Positions 9,801 to 18,376 of a DNA stretch of 37,557 bases are shown here, piece after piece. Position 1 is the stretch's first letter, and each line of letters starts with the position of its first letter. Made by a program: the position numbers and the translations under genes. The notes under the pieces were generated by a model. The model worked only from the letters and a program-made list of their open reading frames with translations, was not told the origin of the DNA and made no database searches. The DNA comes from Phaeoceros laevis (lineage: Eukaryota; Anthocerotophyta; Anthocerotopsida; Notothyladales), in the NCBI GenBank assembly GCA_049999765.1, contig JBNGIQ010003284.1:1-37557 (forward strand), in the 5' to 3' direction.

Positions 9801-10231
9801 CCCCTCTGCACCAGTAGGTCCAATGTATCCACAGCGTCAGAAGTCCGTCCATCGTGGCATAGTTTCAGGCACGTTCCGACCTCTAAAAGGCCCTCAACTG
9901 GTGCAAAAGCTCCATGCCCTTGAACTGAGGTGGATCTCCTATTGGGAGTCGTCTTCATCCCAGCGTCCATCGTGGCGAGCTGCAAGTCCACCCAAGCAGG
10001 CTTCTTCCGATTGTTTAGCCACAGCCCAACCTTGGATTCCTTGTGGTAAAAATCAGGATGCTGGGGCGTGGGCTTGATCCGTCTGTTGTCCCACCACTCT
10101 CTTGGATGTGTAAAAAACCGTTCCCATAAGACTGCCTGCAGCTCTTCTGAAGGCATTGCTTCCTGTCCAGCGGATGCATAATTATCTGTACACCACTGCT
10201 TTCTTGCAAAGCGGCTCAGCTTCAAACCCAC
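6815..10231 (-). CDS. PPR-2: PLS-type PPR protein, truncated at both ends, no DYW domain (probable pseudogene)
   Basis: The open frame has 1138 codons and no introns. Residues about 27-90 hold the PDF motif (WWDNR 46-50, PDF 59-61). Eight P-L-S units, then P, L2, S2, E1, E2 and the beginning of the DYW domain follow. A frameshift after VHTFLVG ends the protein without deaminase residues. At the 5' end the conserved ATG-ATG start lies at 10339, but codon 10 there is TAG (10312-10310) and a further frameshift follows. The present first Met (10231) is therefore a substitute that drops the original N-terminus. If expressed, it could bind RNA but would need a DYW partner in trans and an alternative targeting signal. 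The intact 3.4-kb body implies recent inactivation or selection on the binding part. It is divergent to PPR-3. Confidence 0.85.
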   Translation of the reverse strand: MGLKLSRFARKQWCTDNYASAGQEAMPSEELQAVLWERFFTHPREWWDNRRIKPTPQHPDFYHKESKVGLWLNNRKKPAWVDLQLATMDAGMKTTPNRRSTSVQGHGAFAPVEGLLEVGTCLKLCHDGRTSDAVDTLDLLVQRGCHVPNNLFYRVLKRCINDKDLVLGRRVHALTVKSGYDGDAFLATHLIGLYASHGSLEEARTVFTKVSTPDSYNWAAIIFAYARNGDATESAEALRLYRLMCESTTINSDDHIYTAVLKACAAARDLAAGKEVHARILASPRKPDIFVQAALVNMYAKCGSLEDARRLFDKLSDRNVVTWTAMIAGCAQQGMSQEALGLYRNMQQEGLTSPNSVTFRYLLQACGSIRKEALDEGKQLHAQIKEQGLEEDEVLGVSLMHMYAKCGSVEDARKLFETISVKDVVTWTVLIAGYAQQGMGQEALSLYRSMEAEGITPPNSVTYVSLLQACASVGVGALVEGKQLHARIKEGGMQADVVLGGSLVNMYAKCGSLEDARSLFDELPVRNTIACNAMLAGYVKQGMGQEALNLYRSMQHEVLSSPSSVTYVCLLQACGSVGVGALDEGKRLHAEINTRGLLEDVVLGGSLVNMYAKCGCLDDARRVFDKLPGRNIVAWNAILAGYAQQGMGQEALSLYSKMQQEGFTPSPVTYVCLLHACADVGVGALDEGKQLHAQIKERGLMEDVVLGGSLVNMHAKCGSLVDARRVFDRLSVRNVVAWNAMIAGYAQQGMGQEALSLYSCMQLEGVTPPDYVTYACLLQACANVGAGALHEGKQLHAQIKEQGTQEEAVLAGSLVNMYAKCDSLEDARMVFDKFPERNIVAWNAMIGGYAQQGMGHEALSLYSSMQLEGSTRANSVTYVCLLQACAGVAALPLGEQLHAEIEEQGMQTDSIVAGALVNMYAKCGSMFASQRIFDSLPARRVEAWGALVSGYARQGDSQVVFDLFDRMRLEGTHPNEIMFLSVLSVCSHAGLVDKGREYFEGMSADYGISATMEHFICMVDLLGRAGHLEEALQMVKTMPFPPNDVVWHTLLGACLKWKNVKIGQQAFKSAVSMDEKDAASYVLMSNIYASAEMWEAAKGIQARRIKSGAWKSPGESWWIDTGGVVHTFLVGERSTLRV

Positions 10232-10339
10232 GAATCTCAGGAACTAGTCCTAGCATCCGCTGCCTGAGGGTGGGGATTGGTTGCAAACAAGTCTGAATCC
10301 CTGGCCGGTCTAATTGAAATGCAGTCTCGCGGCCATCAT

Positions 10340-10909
10340 CACAAGCTACCTAGCTGCTTCACACTTTTTCCGGCCTGCGGAAGTTTGTGTCCCTCGAGCC
10401 GCTACCGCAAACTATCCCAAATTCCCAATATGCACGTACAGCTGCAAATTGCCAAATCTTGCATCATTCCACCGGCTATACTGGGCTGCTGATATGCGAG
10501 ATCAGAAGACCAGAGTCAGCCTCGGAATTGGCGTAAAATGGACAGTGAACCCGCGCGTCAACTCGAAGATTTGCGAGTGCATGAGGCTTGCGTTCTGACT
10601 GTCCTGTAAGTAGCCTCCGACTCTGCTAGGACTGTGGTGCTAGGACAGTACGGCTCCTGTGAACCTCGCTCCTGAGAGTCGTTTGCTGTACTCACTGGAC
10701 TCACTGGGTACCCGCTTGTTTGGCCTTCGAACGTGGCTCCTTGCCCAATCAAACACGACAAATAAACAACTTCTAAGTTACTTCGAGGTTGATTTTATCG
10801 CAGGTGGCGGACAAGACTCGGCTCGGCTCGGCTCAACCGAGACTAGTATGGCGGCAGCGTTAGAGGGTACATAAGTCGTAAGGACAGGCTGAAGCAGCTT
10901 CTTGCTCTG
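10340..10909. promoter_or_regulatory. Divergent intergenic region between PPR-2 and PPR-3
   Basis: About 570 bp lie between the ancestral PPR-2 start (10339, minus) and the PPR-3 start (10910, plus). Both edges carry the family 5' flank (AAGCAGC/AGCTAGC-rich block just before ATG-ATG). A short CTCGG repeat occurs at 10818-10833. No confident TATA box was found. Transcription of both genes would have to start here. Confidence 0.4.
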
Positions 10910-13900
10910 ATGATGGCTGCTGGACTGGATGTCAAGCCTACGGGCTCGGCATTCAGTGCTTGTTTACCTCCAACATTACCGCTGACGGAGACCTTGCAAA
11001 AACCAGTGCCAGAGATTGGTGGGTTTGAAGCTCTGAGCCGTCCGGCAGGGAAAGTGTGGGGTGCTAAAACTGCCGCATCCAGTGAACAGAAAGCAATGCC
11101 TCCAGAAGAGCTGCAGGAGGTATTATGGAAACATTTCTTTGCAGATACCACACAGTGGTGGGACAACAGACGGAGCAAGCCGACTTCCCGGCATCCTGAT
11201 TTTAGACACAAGGAGTCCAGAGTCCCGATGTGGCTAAACAATAAGCACAAGCCTGTCTGGGTCGACTCGCAGCTAGCCAAATTGGACGCTGGGATGATGA
11301 CTACGGTCGATTGTGGTTCCAGCTCAATTCAAGGGCATGGAGGTCTTCCTCCAATTGAGGGCCATTTAGAGATGGAAATGTGCAGGAAATCATGTGAGGA
11401 TGGACTAATATCTGACGCTGTGGATGCATTGGACCTACTGGTGCAGCGAGGATGCCATGTACCCAACAATCTCTTCTATCGTGTCCTCAAGAGGTGCACC
11501 CAGGACAAAGGCCTGGTTTTGGGCAGACGCATCCATGATCTCACTATCAAAAGCGGGTATGACGGAGACGCATTCTTGGCAACCCACCTCATTGGGATGT
11601 ACGCTTCGCATCAAAGGTTGGATGAAGCAATGCGAGTGTTTACCAACGTCTCTACACCAGATTCTTATAACTGGGCTACCATCATCTTCGCATATGCTCG
11701 ACATGGAGGGGCTACCGAGGCTGCAGAGGCTGTACGACTGTATAGACAAATGTCTGAGTCCACTACCGTTAAACCCGACGACCGTATCTATTTAGCAGTT
11801 CTGAAAGCTTGTGCCGCGGCCACAGATTTGATTGCCGGAAAGAAGGTACATGCTCACATACTTGCAAGTCAAAGGAAGCCAGATAAATTTGTTGAAGCTG
11901 CGCTGGTTCACATGTATGCGAAGTGTGGCAGCCTGGATGATGCTCGCAGCGTGTTGCAAAAACTTCCAGAGAGGAACATTGTAGCATGTAACGCGATGCT
12001 TGCGGGGTACACGCAACACGGTATGGCTAAAGAAGCCCTTAGTCTTTACAGGAGTATGCAACAGGAAGGCCTCACTCCTCCCAATTCTGTTACATATGTA
12101 TGCCTTCTGCAGGCATGTGCGAGTGAAGGTGTGGGAGCTCTTGATGAGGGAAAGAAGCTGCATGCACAGATTGAAAAACAAGGACTCCATGAGCATATGG
12201 TTCTAGGCGGCAGCTTGGTTAACATGTATGCACAGTGTGGTAGCATAGAGGATGCTCGCATCGTTTTTGACAAGCTTTCAGCCAGGGACGTTGTAACATG
12301 GACTGCCATGATTGCGGGCTATACCCAGCAGGGTTTGGGTCTGGAAGCCCTTAGTCTTTACAAGAGCATGCAACAGGAAGCCCTCAGTCCTCCTGATAAT
12401 GTCGCATACGTATGCCTTCTGCAGGCATGTGCCGGTGTAGGTATAGGAGCTCTTGATGAGGGAAAGCAACTGCATGCTCAGATCAAAGAACGAGGACTGC
12501 ATGAGGATGTGGTCGTAGGCGGCAGCTTGGTCAACATGTATGCAAAGTGTGGTAGGTTGCCGGATGCTCGCAGCGTATTTGACACACTTAAAGAGAGGAA
12601 TGTTGTAGCATGTAATGCGATGCTTGCGGGGTATGCCCAGCAGGGCATGGGTCGGGAGGCCCTTAGTCTTTACAGGACTATGCAACAGGAGGGCCTCACT
12701 CCTCCTGATTGTGTTACATTTGTGAGCCTGCTGCAAGCATGTGCTAGTGTAGGCGGAGGAGCTCTTCATGAGGGAAAGCAGCTGCATGCACTGATAATAG
12801 AACGAGGACTGCAAGAGGATGTGGTTCTGCACGGCAGCTTGGTAAACATGTATGCAAAGTGCGGTAGCTTAGAGGATGCCCGTAGACTGTTCGACAAACT
12901 TCCAGAGAAAAATGTTGTGGTCTGGAATTCTATGATTGCAGCATATGCTCAGCATTGCATGGGTCAGGAAGCCCTTTGTCTTCACAGTTGTATGCAAGAA
13001 GAGGGCCTCACTCCTGATTGTGTTACATATGTATCCCTGCTGCAGGCATGTGCCGGTGTAGGTCCAGGGGCTCTTGATGAGGGAAAGCAGCTGCATGGAG
13101 AGATCAAAGAACGAGGACTTCAGGTGGATGTGGTTCTACTGAGCAGCTTGGTTAACATGTATGCAAAGTGTGGTAGCTTGGAGGATGCTCGCAGCGTGTT
13201 TGACAAACTTCCTGAGAGGGATACTGTAGCATGTAATGTGATGCTTGCAGGGTATGCCCAGCAGGGGATGGGTCAGGAAGCCCTTAGTCTCTACAGGGAT
13301 ATGCAACAAAATGGCCCAACACCTCCCGATTGTGTTACATATGTATGTCTACTGCAGGCCTTGGCCAGTGGAGGTGTAGGAGCTCTTCATGAGGGAAAGC
13401 AGCTCCACGCACAGATTGAAGAACGGGGATTGCTAGAGGATGTTGTTCTAGGCGGCAGCTTGGTGAACATGTATGTAAAATGTGGTAGCTTAGAAGATGC
13501 TCGGAGACTGTTCGACAAGCTTCCAGAGAGGAATGTTGTAGCATGGAATGCGATGATTGCAGGGTATGCCCAGCAGGGAATGGGTCCCGAAGCCCTTAAT
13601 CTTTACAGCAGTATGCAACAGGAAGGTCTCACTCCTCCCAGTACCGTTACTTATGGATGTCTGCTGCAGGCATGTGCCAGTGTAGGTGTAGGAGCTCTTC
13701 ATGTGGGAAAGCATCTGCATGCTCAGATCAAAGAACAAGGACTGCAAGAGGATGTGGTTATAGGCGGCAGCTTGGTTAACATGTACGCGAAGTGTGGTTG
13801 CTTACAGGATGCTCGTGTCGTTTTCGACAAACTTTCAGACAGGGATGTTGTTACATGGACGGCACTGATTGCAGGATATGCGCAGCAAGGTATGGGTCTG

Positions 13901-15697
13901 GAAGCTCTTAGTCTTTACAGGAATTTGCAACAGGATGGCCTGCCTCCAAATTCTATCACGTTTGTGTCCCTGCTGCAGGCATGTGCCAGTGTAGGTGTAG
14001 GAGCTCTTCATGAGGGAAAGCAGCTACACGCACAGATCAAGGAACAAGGACTGGAAGAGGATGTGGTTCTAGGTGGCAGCTTGGTTAACATGCATGCGAA
14101 GTGTGGTAGCTTGGAGGACGCTCGTAGCTTGTTTGACAAACTTCAAGAGAGGGATGTTGTAGCATGGAATGCGATGATTGCAGCGTATGCCCAGCAGGGG
14201 ATGGGTCACGAAGCCCTTAGTCTTTACAGCTGTATGCAACAGGAGGGCCTCACACCTCCAGATTGCGTTACATATGTATGCCTGCTGCAGGCATGTGCCA
14301 GTGTAGGTATAGGAGCTCTTCATATGGGAAAGCAGCTGCATTCACAGATCAAAGAACTAGGGCTGGAAGAAGATGTTTTTCTAGCCGGCAGCTTAGTTAA
14401 CATGTATGCAAAATGTGATAGCTTAGAGGGTGCTCGCAGACTGTTCGACCAACTCCCAGAAAGGAATCTTGTAGCATGGAATGCGATGATTGCAGGGTAT
14501 GCCCAACAGGGGATGGGTCAGGAAGCCATTGGTCTTTACAGAAGAATGCAGCAGGCTGGCCACACTCCTGATTCTGTTACGTTTGTATGCCTGCTGCAGG
14601 CATGTGCAGCCGTAGCAGCTCTGCCTCTGGGAGAGCAGCTACATGTAGAGATTAAGGAACAAGGAATGCAAGCTGATAGCATTGTGGGAGCAGCACTTGT
14701 AAATATGTATGCAAAGTGCGGGAGTATGTTTGCTTCACAGCAGGTGTTTGATTCGTTGCCTGAAAGAAGCGTTGAAGTTTGGGGTGCACTCGTCAGTGGA
14801 TATGCCCGCCAAGGAGATGATCAGGTCGTGTTTGACTTGCTCGACAGGATGAGACTGGAAGGCGTAAAGCCAAATGATGCCACATTCCTTGGTGTGCTAA
14901 CAGTGTGCAGTCATGTGGGCTTGGTGGACAAAGGCCGAGAGTACTATGAGGCAATGAGGACAGTTTATGGCATCAATGCAACAGTAGAACACTACATATG
15001 CATGGTGGATCTTCTGGGGCGTGCAGGTCATCTGGACGAGGCTCTACAGATGGCCAAGACTATGCCTTTCCCACCTAATGATGTAGTGTGGCATACTCTA
15101 TTAGGCGCTTGTCGGAAGTGGAAGAACGTCAAGATTGGGCAACAGGCTTTCGAGAGTGCAGTTCGTATGGATGAAAAAGATGCTGCATCTTATGTGTTGA
15201 TGTCCAACATTTATGCAAGCGCTGAGATGTGGGAGGCGGCAAAGGAGATGCAAGCAAGAAGAAAGAAACTAGGGGCATGGAAGAAGCCCGGCCAGAGCCG
15301 ATGGACTGACATGGATGGACTGGTGCATACGTTTCTTGTTGGGGACAAGAAGCATCCTGAGAGTGAAGGTATTTATGCAAGGCTGGAAAAGCTAGTTCCG
15401 AAAATAAAGAAGGAAGGCTATGTGCCCCACCTGCAGTCGTCGTTGCTGGACCTACCTGATGATGAGAAGGAAGCTGAGCTGTGTGGTCACAGCGAGAAAT
15501 TGGCTATTGCGTATGCCCTGAATAAGACAGCCGAAGGGACAACCATAACAATTGTGAAAAATCTGCGGGTATGTGAGGATTGTCACACAGCAACAGCCTA
15601 CATATCGAAAGTAGAAAAGCGAATCATCATCTGCCGGGATGCAAGTCGCTTCCATATCTTCAAGGAGGGAAGATGCTCTTGTGGGGACTACTGGTAG
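10910..15697 (+). CDS. PPR-3: PLS-DYW pentatricopeptide repeat RNA-editing factor with N-terminal PDF motif, 11 PLS units
   Basis: Single-exon gene of 1595 codons, the longest of the cluster. The layout equals PPR-1: PDF motif at about 65-125 (WWDNR 83-87, PDF 96-98), PLS array from about 188, P/L2/S2, E1/E2 and a complete DYW domain. The latter has HSE (H1527, E1529), CEDC (C1555, C1558) and CSCGDYW at the C-terminus. It is exactly 311 residues longer than PPR-1, which equals three extra PLS units (11 against 8). At DNA level the array is a near-tandem repeat of about 311 bp; for example the block GCCCTTAGTCTTTACA recurs at this spacing from about 12037. Expected role is site-specific C-to-U editing of an organelle transcript. 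In-frame sequence upstream has no ATG before a TAG at 10844-10846, which supports this start. Confidence 0.93.
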   Translation: MMAAGLDVKPTGSAFSACLPPTLPLTETLQKPVPEIGGFEALSRPAGKVWGAKTAASSEQKAMPPEELQEVLWKHFFADTTQWWDNRRSKPTSRHPDFRHKESRVPMWLNNKHKPVWVDSQLAKLDAGMMTTVDCGSSSIQGHGGLPPIEGHLEMEMCRKSCEDGLISDAVDALDLLVQRGCHVPNNLFYRVLKRCTQDKGLVLGRRIHDLTIKSGYDGDAFLATHLIGMYASHQRLDEAMRVFTNVSTPDSYNWATIIFAYARHGGATEAAEAVRLYRQMSESTTVKPDDRIYLAVLKACAAATDLIAGKKVHAHILASQRKPDKFVEAALVHMYAKCGSLDDARSVLQKLPERNIVACNAMLAGYTQHGMAKEALSLYRSMQQEGLTPPNSVTYVCLLQACASEGVGALDEGKKLHAQIEKQGLHEHMVLGGSLVNMYAQCGSIEDARIVFDKLSARDVVTWTAMIAGYTQQGLGLEALSLYKSMQQEALSPPDNVAYVCLLQACAGVGIGALDEGKQLHAQIKERGLHEDVVVGGSLVNMYAKCGRLPDARSVFDTLKERNVVACNAMLAGYAQQGMGREALSLYRTMQQEGLTPPDCVTFVSLLQACASVGGGALHEGKQLHALIIERGLQEDVVLHGSLVNMYAKCGSLEDARRLFDKLPEKNVVVWNSMIAAYAQHCMGQEALCLHSCMQEEGLTPDCVTYVSLLQACAGVGPGALDEGKQLHGEIKERGLQVDVVLLSSLVNMYAKCGSLEDARSVFDKLPERDTVACNVMLAGYAQQGMGQEALSLYRDMQQNGPTPPDCVTYVCLLQALASGGVGALHEGKQLHAQIEERGLLEDVVLGGSLVNMYVKCGSLEDARRLFDKLPERNVVAWNAMIAGYAQQGMGPEALNLYSSMQQEGLTPPSTVTYGCLLQACASVGVGALHVGKHLHAQIKEQGLQEDVVIGGSLVNMYAKCGCLQDARVVFDKLSDRDVVTWTALIAGYAQQGMGLEALSLYRNLQQDGLPPNSITFVSLLQACASVGVGALHEGKQLHAQIKEQGLEEDVVLGGSLVNMHAKCGSLEDARSLFDKLQERDVVAWNAMIAAYAQQGMGHEALSLYSCMQQEGLTPPDCVTYVCLLQACASVGIGALHMGKQLHSQIKELGLEEDVFLAGSLVNMYAKCDSLEGARRLFDQLPERNLVAWNAMIAGYAQQGMGQEAIGLYRRMQQAGHTPDSVTFVCLLQACAAVAALPLGEQLHVEIKEQGMQADSIVGAALVNMYAKCGSMFASQQVFDSLPERSVEVWGALVSGYARQGDDQVVFDLLDRMRLEGVKPNDATFLGVLTVCSHVGLVDKGREYYEAMRTVYGINATVEHYICMVDLLGRAGHLDEALQMAKTMPFPPNDVVWHTLLGACRKWKNVKIGQQAFESAVRMDEKDAASYVLMSNIYASAEMWEAAKEMQARRKKLGAWKKPGQSRWTDMDGLVHTFLVGDKKHPESEGIYARLEKLVPKIKKEGYVPHLQSSLLDLPDDEKEAELCGHSEKLAIAYALNKTAEGTTITIVKNLRVCEDCHTATAYISKVEKRIIICRDASRFHIFKEGRCSCGDYW

Positions 15698-15930
15698 GTA
15701 CGGCTAGAATACGAGCTGCTTCTGCTAGCTGCTCCTCAGCTCAATCTGGCGTGCAACGAGATCCACAGAAGAACTGGCCAGTGCTAATCAAAGCATACCG
15801 CGGAATGCTTTGATGATGTAAAAGCCGCTTGTGCCCCCATATCAGGTACTATCTTCGTTCAATGTGGTTCTTATTGCCTGTCTTCCTTTGAGCATTTGCT
15901 CCAGCTGATAAAAAGAGACATGAATTCTTT
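15698..15930 (+). repeat. PPR-3 3' flank, inverted homologue of the PPR-1 3' flank
   Basis: Shares GTGCCCCCAT.TCAGGTACTAT and TTGCCTGTCTT with the reverse complement of 1190-1250, and a weaker GCTG..AAAAAGA.ACATG block with about 1160-1180. This shows that the duplicated unit extended at least 200 bp past the stop codon. Confidence 0.75.
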
Positions 15931-16310
15931 ACTGTACAGGGCAACAAATAGCAGCACTGAGTGTACAAAAAGGGGAGCCATGCTGCAAGTATGACTTGGC
16001 TTTAGGGCCCAAACCAGGCTTGGTAAGATATCGATCAGGTATGATTTTTTCCATGCTTGCAGGTGTGAGCGTAAGTTGTACAGTCGTGCTGGTAAGAGCG
16101 GTTGGCAGCTCATCTTGTATCGTCCGTGTGGATTGTGGGGAGTAGAAACGTGTCAGGTGCAGCTAAAACATTGTGAGTGTTGTTTCTACAGTCGTGATGG
16201 GAAGTGCTTCGAATGGTGCGCTTGAATTTGAGATGAGGAGGGCCACCCTATGGATGTATGTATGGACATCCCCCCTGCTAATGATCATCACCTATGTATG
16301 TAACTCGCCT
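15931..16310. other. Spacer without recognised gene
   Basis: Downstream of PPR-3. A short minus-strand open frame (15871-16113) has no recognisable similarity. I see no repeat apart from fading similarity to the PPR-1 flank at the left edge. Confidence 0.4.
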
Positions 16311-16385
16311 AGGATGTATACAGCATAGTAGCCGGCATGCAGAGAATGCCAAATGGGCTGGGATCTTAACCTGAAGGGCTTTATA
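16311..16385 (+). repeat. Dispersed repeat, copy 2 (partner at 473-545)
   Basis: Contains the same ordered blocks as 473-545: AGCCGGCATG, then GAATGCCAAATGGGC, then a GGGCTTTATACCC inverted repeat. It is diverged but colinear. Confidence 0.4.
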
Positions 16386-16798
16386 CCCTTAATCAAGCAA
16401 GAATGACGTCGCTTGGGAATGTTACTCTATGCAATGTGACCTCATATTGGTTGAATGACTGAACTTTCTCCAACAAGCGAATGGGGAATGGTGCAAGAAC
16501 TAAGTGTTTCCTGGAAGAGAAATCAGTTGGAGGAATGTTACGTTTTGGCCTATGGTAAAATAGCTACTAGCTTCATAACATGCTTGCAAGTAACCGAAGC
16601 CACTATTCCGAAAACCTTTTTTCCCCAAGCACGATAAACTCACCTGCCTCCCAACTCACCTGCCTCCCCTCCCACCTCCCCTTCATCTACCTTGGAACTG
16701 GTGAGTTAGATTTAAAAAATGTTTCATTGATTGCAATTTTTGCATTATAATTGATTATGAGAAACCTTGAGAACTTATCACGTAACAATATATCCTAT
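16386..16798. other. Spacer without recognised gene
   Basis: The left part is mixed composition; from about 16620 there is a CCTCCC-rich stretch and then AT-rich DNA. A 60-codon open frame at 16455-16637 has no recognisable similarity. Confidence 0.4.
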
Positions 16799-16970
16799 TG
16801 TGGGGTTGATAATCTTTTGGTTGTGATATTGATCAATATAGTTGACAAGTTGTGGGGTTGATAATCTTTGGGTTGTGATATTGATCAATACCATTGATCA
16901 TGTTGTGGGGTTGATAATCGTTTGGTTGTGACATTGACCTTGCTGCCGGATTGATACTTGTTGGGTACCC
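16799..16970 (+). repeat. Minisatellite, three about 52-bp units plus a degenerate fourth
   Basis: Units begin with TGTGGGGTTGATAATC at 16799, 16851 and 16904, with spacing 52 and 53 bp. Each continues with a TTGGTTGTGATATTGATCAAT-like segment. A degraded further copy (GCCGGATTGATACTTGTTGG) follows at about 16942-16970. Confidence 0.85.
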
Positions 16971-17419
16971 AGACCCCAAGTTGATCTATGATTTGTTCAA
17001 GATTAAACGTGGTTACAAACTTAGACATGCTTAAGACTTTGTTAAGTGCTCGAGTTAAAATGGGGCACTGCTATCCCCTTCCACCGCCTTCCCCTCAGCT
17101 CCTCCCGCCATCACCCCATTTGAATCCAGCTCTGAAAAATGAGTTCCTCTTACTTAACCAAAACCAAAACTTCTGACAAAACCTAACAAACCTTAATGGT
17201 CCACGGTGGCTCTGTTAAGCATGGATAAGGCGTAACCTGCAAAACCCTTTTATCAAACCGGTCAAATCTCATCCGTGTAACGTAGTGCTGAGCATCTCAC
17301 AGCATTTGTCATGGCCTCGGAGTCGTCCTAGCAAAATCGTGAGGGCCCATCCAAGACAGTCCCAGTATTCGTCAAAGTAACACGTACCCGCAAGCTTCGC
17401 AGAATACTACGAACACATC
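16971..17419. other. Spacer upstream of the KH-domain gene
   Basis: No recognisable coding sequence. It includes a C/T-rich tract at about 17070-17115. It may contain the promoter of the KH-protein gene, but I could not identify a TATA box or start site. Confidence 0.4.
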
Positions 17420-17769
17420 GTGGCCGAACACATGGCCGTGCAGGGACGAAATCCTATCTTATACAGCAGGACGACAGATCTACCCACTATATCCTTTTTG
17501 ACATCGCAGACTTTTGAACCGCGCAAATGGCGGGGGTACGGAGTGTACAAGTGGAACGTGCTATTCATTTCTACCGGGCTTTGTTATCCGGCGGCGCTAA
17601 TATCCGTCGGAGAGGGCACACGGGTAGGGTACCGGACGAGTTCAGGCGGGAAGATAGCGCAGACCAAGGGACCAAGGAAGAAGCTGAAGCCTCGTTTGGA
17701 CGAGGATGCAGATGTGACTAGTGGCGCAGGAAGAAAATTTTCCACACCTCAGGCAGTCAGCCCAGGACA
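17420..17769 (+). CDS. Candidate first coding exon of the KH-domain protein gene
   Basis: Plant quaking-like KH proteins begin with a short segment of the form SG...FSP.RA.SPQ before the STAR dimerisation region. The frame ending at 17769 reads SGAGRKFSTPQAVSPG plus CA, followed by GTGTGG as donor. Joined to the exon at 18377 (first base A) it gives ...[14 protein letters not shown], the correct phase and family order. The upstream part of this frame (from ATG 17420) looks unlike the family, so the true start may lie in another exon. The donor is weak. Confidence 0.35.
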
Positions 17770-18376
17770 GTGTGGGCTGTGGGTCGTCGAGGGAGGGACG
17801 GAGCGGGAGCGCACAGCTGCAAAAACTGTTCCATGGCGGGGCGGTATTTGCAGTTCTCACCGTCCACGGGATCGTCGCCGCATCTCGGAGTGCTGCGCCC
17901 CTCCAGTGCCGCCGCAGAGCACGAGAAGTGAGATTGTGCACCCGCTTCTGGTCTTCGTTGCATGCTTCATGTTGGGGCAGGGGATAATAGTGCCTGACGT
18001 CGGAATTGGCCAGGGAGTAGAAGCTTGTTCAGTCTTGGCTGCTTGTAGGGCTTGTCCAGCTCCGTTAGTGTGGTGCTGACTTGGAGGCAAGTACCTGTCT
18101 TAGGGTTTTTTCTTGTATCTTGGTGGAGTTCAGCTTTGCCTCAGGTCTCACACCTTCGACAGTGGTTTTCGCTTGGTAGAGGGGCCTGCTGTTCTGTATG
18201 GCACTCGATTGGGGCTGGAGCTCGTGGGTTTGCTATGGTTTTAGGGTTGCTGCTCAGCAAATAAAGCCTCAGGGACTTTGTGCAATGCATGACTGTCAGC
18301 TTACGACTGTAGTTTTCTGGGACTTTGTGGTTTGGCATGCGAAATCTGTGGGGTTGCTGAAACTTCTCTTGCACAG

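Noticed and set aside
1381-15697. CRISPR array or satellite DNA as the cause of the strong periodicity
   Set aside because: The period (about 311 bp) is coding and keeps one frame with PPR motifs; there are no short identical repeats with unique spacers.
17420-18079. 219-codon open frame as an independent gene
   Set aside because: No recognisable domain and no family match except the SGAGRKFSTPQAVSPG segment, which fits better as part of the KH gene first exon.
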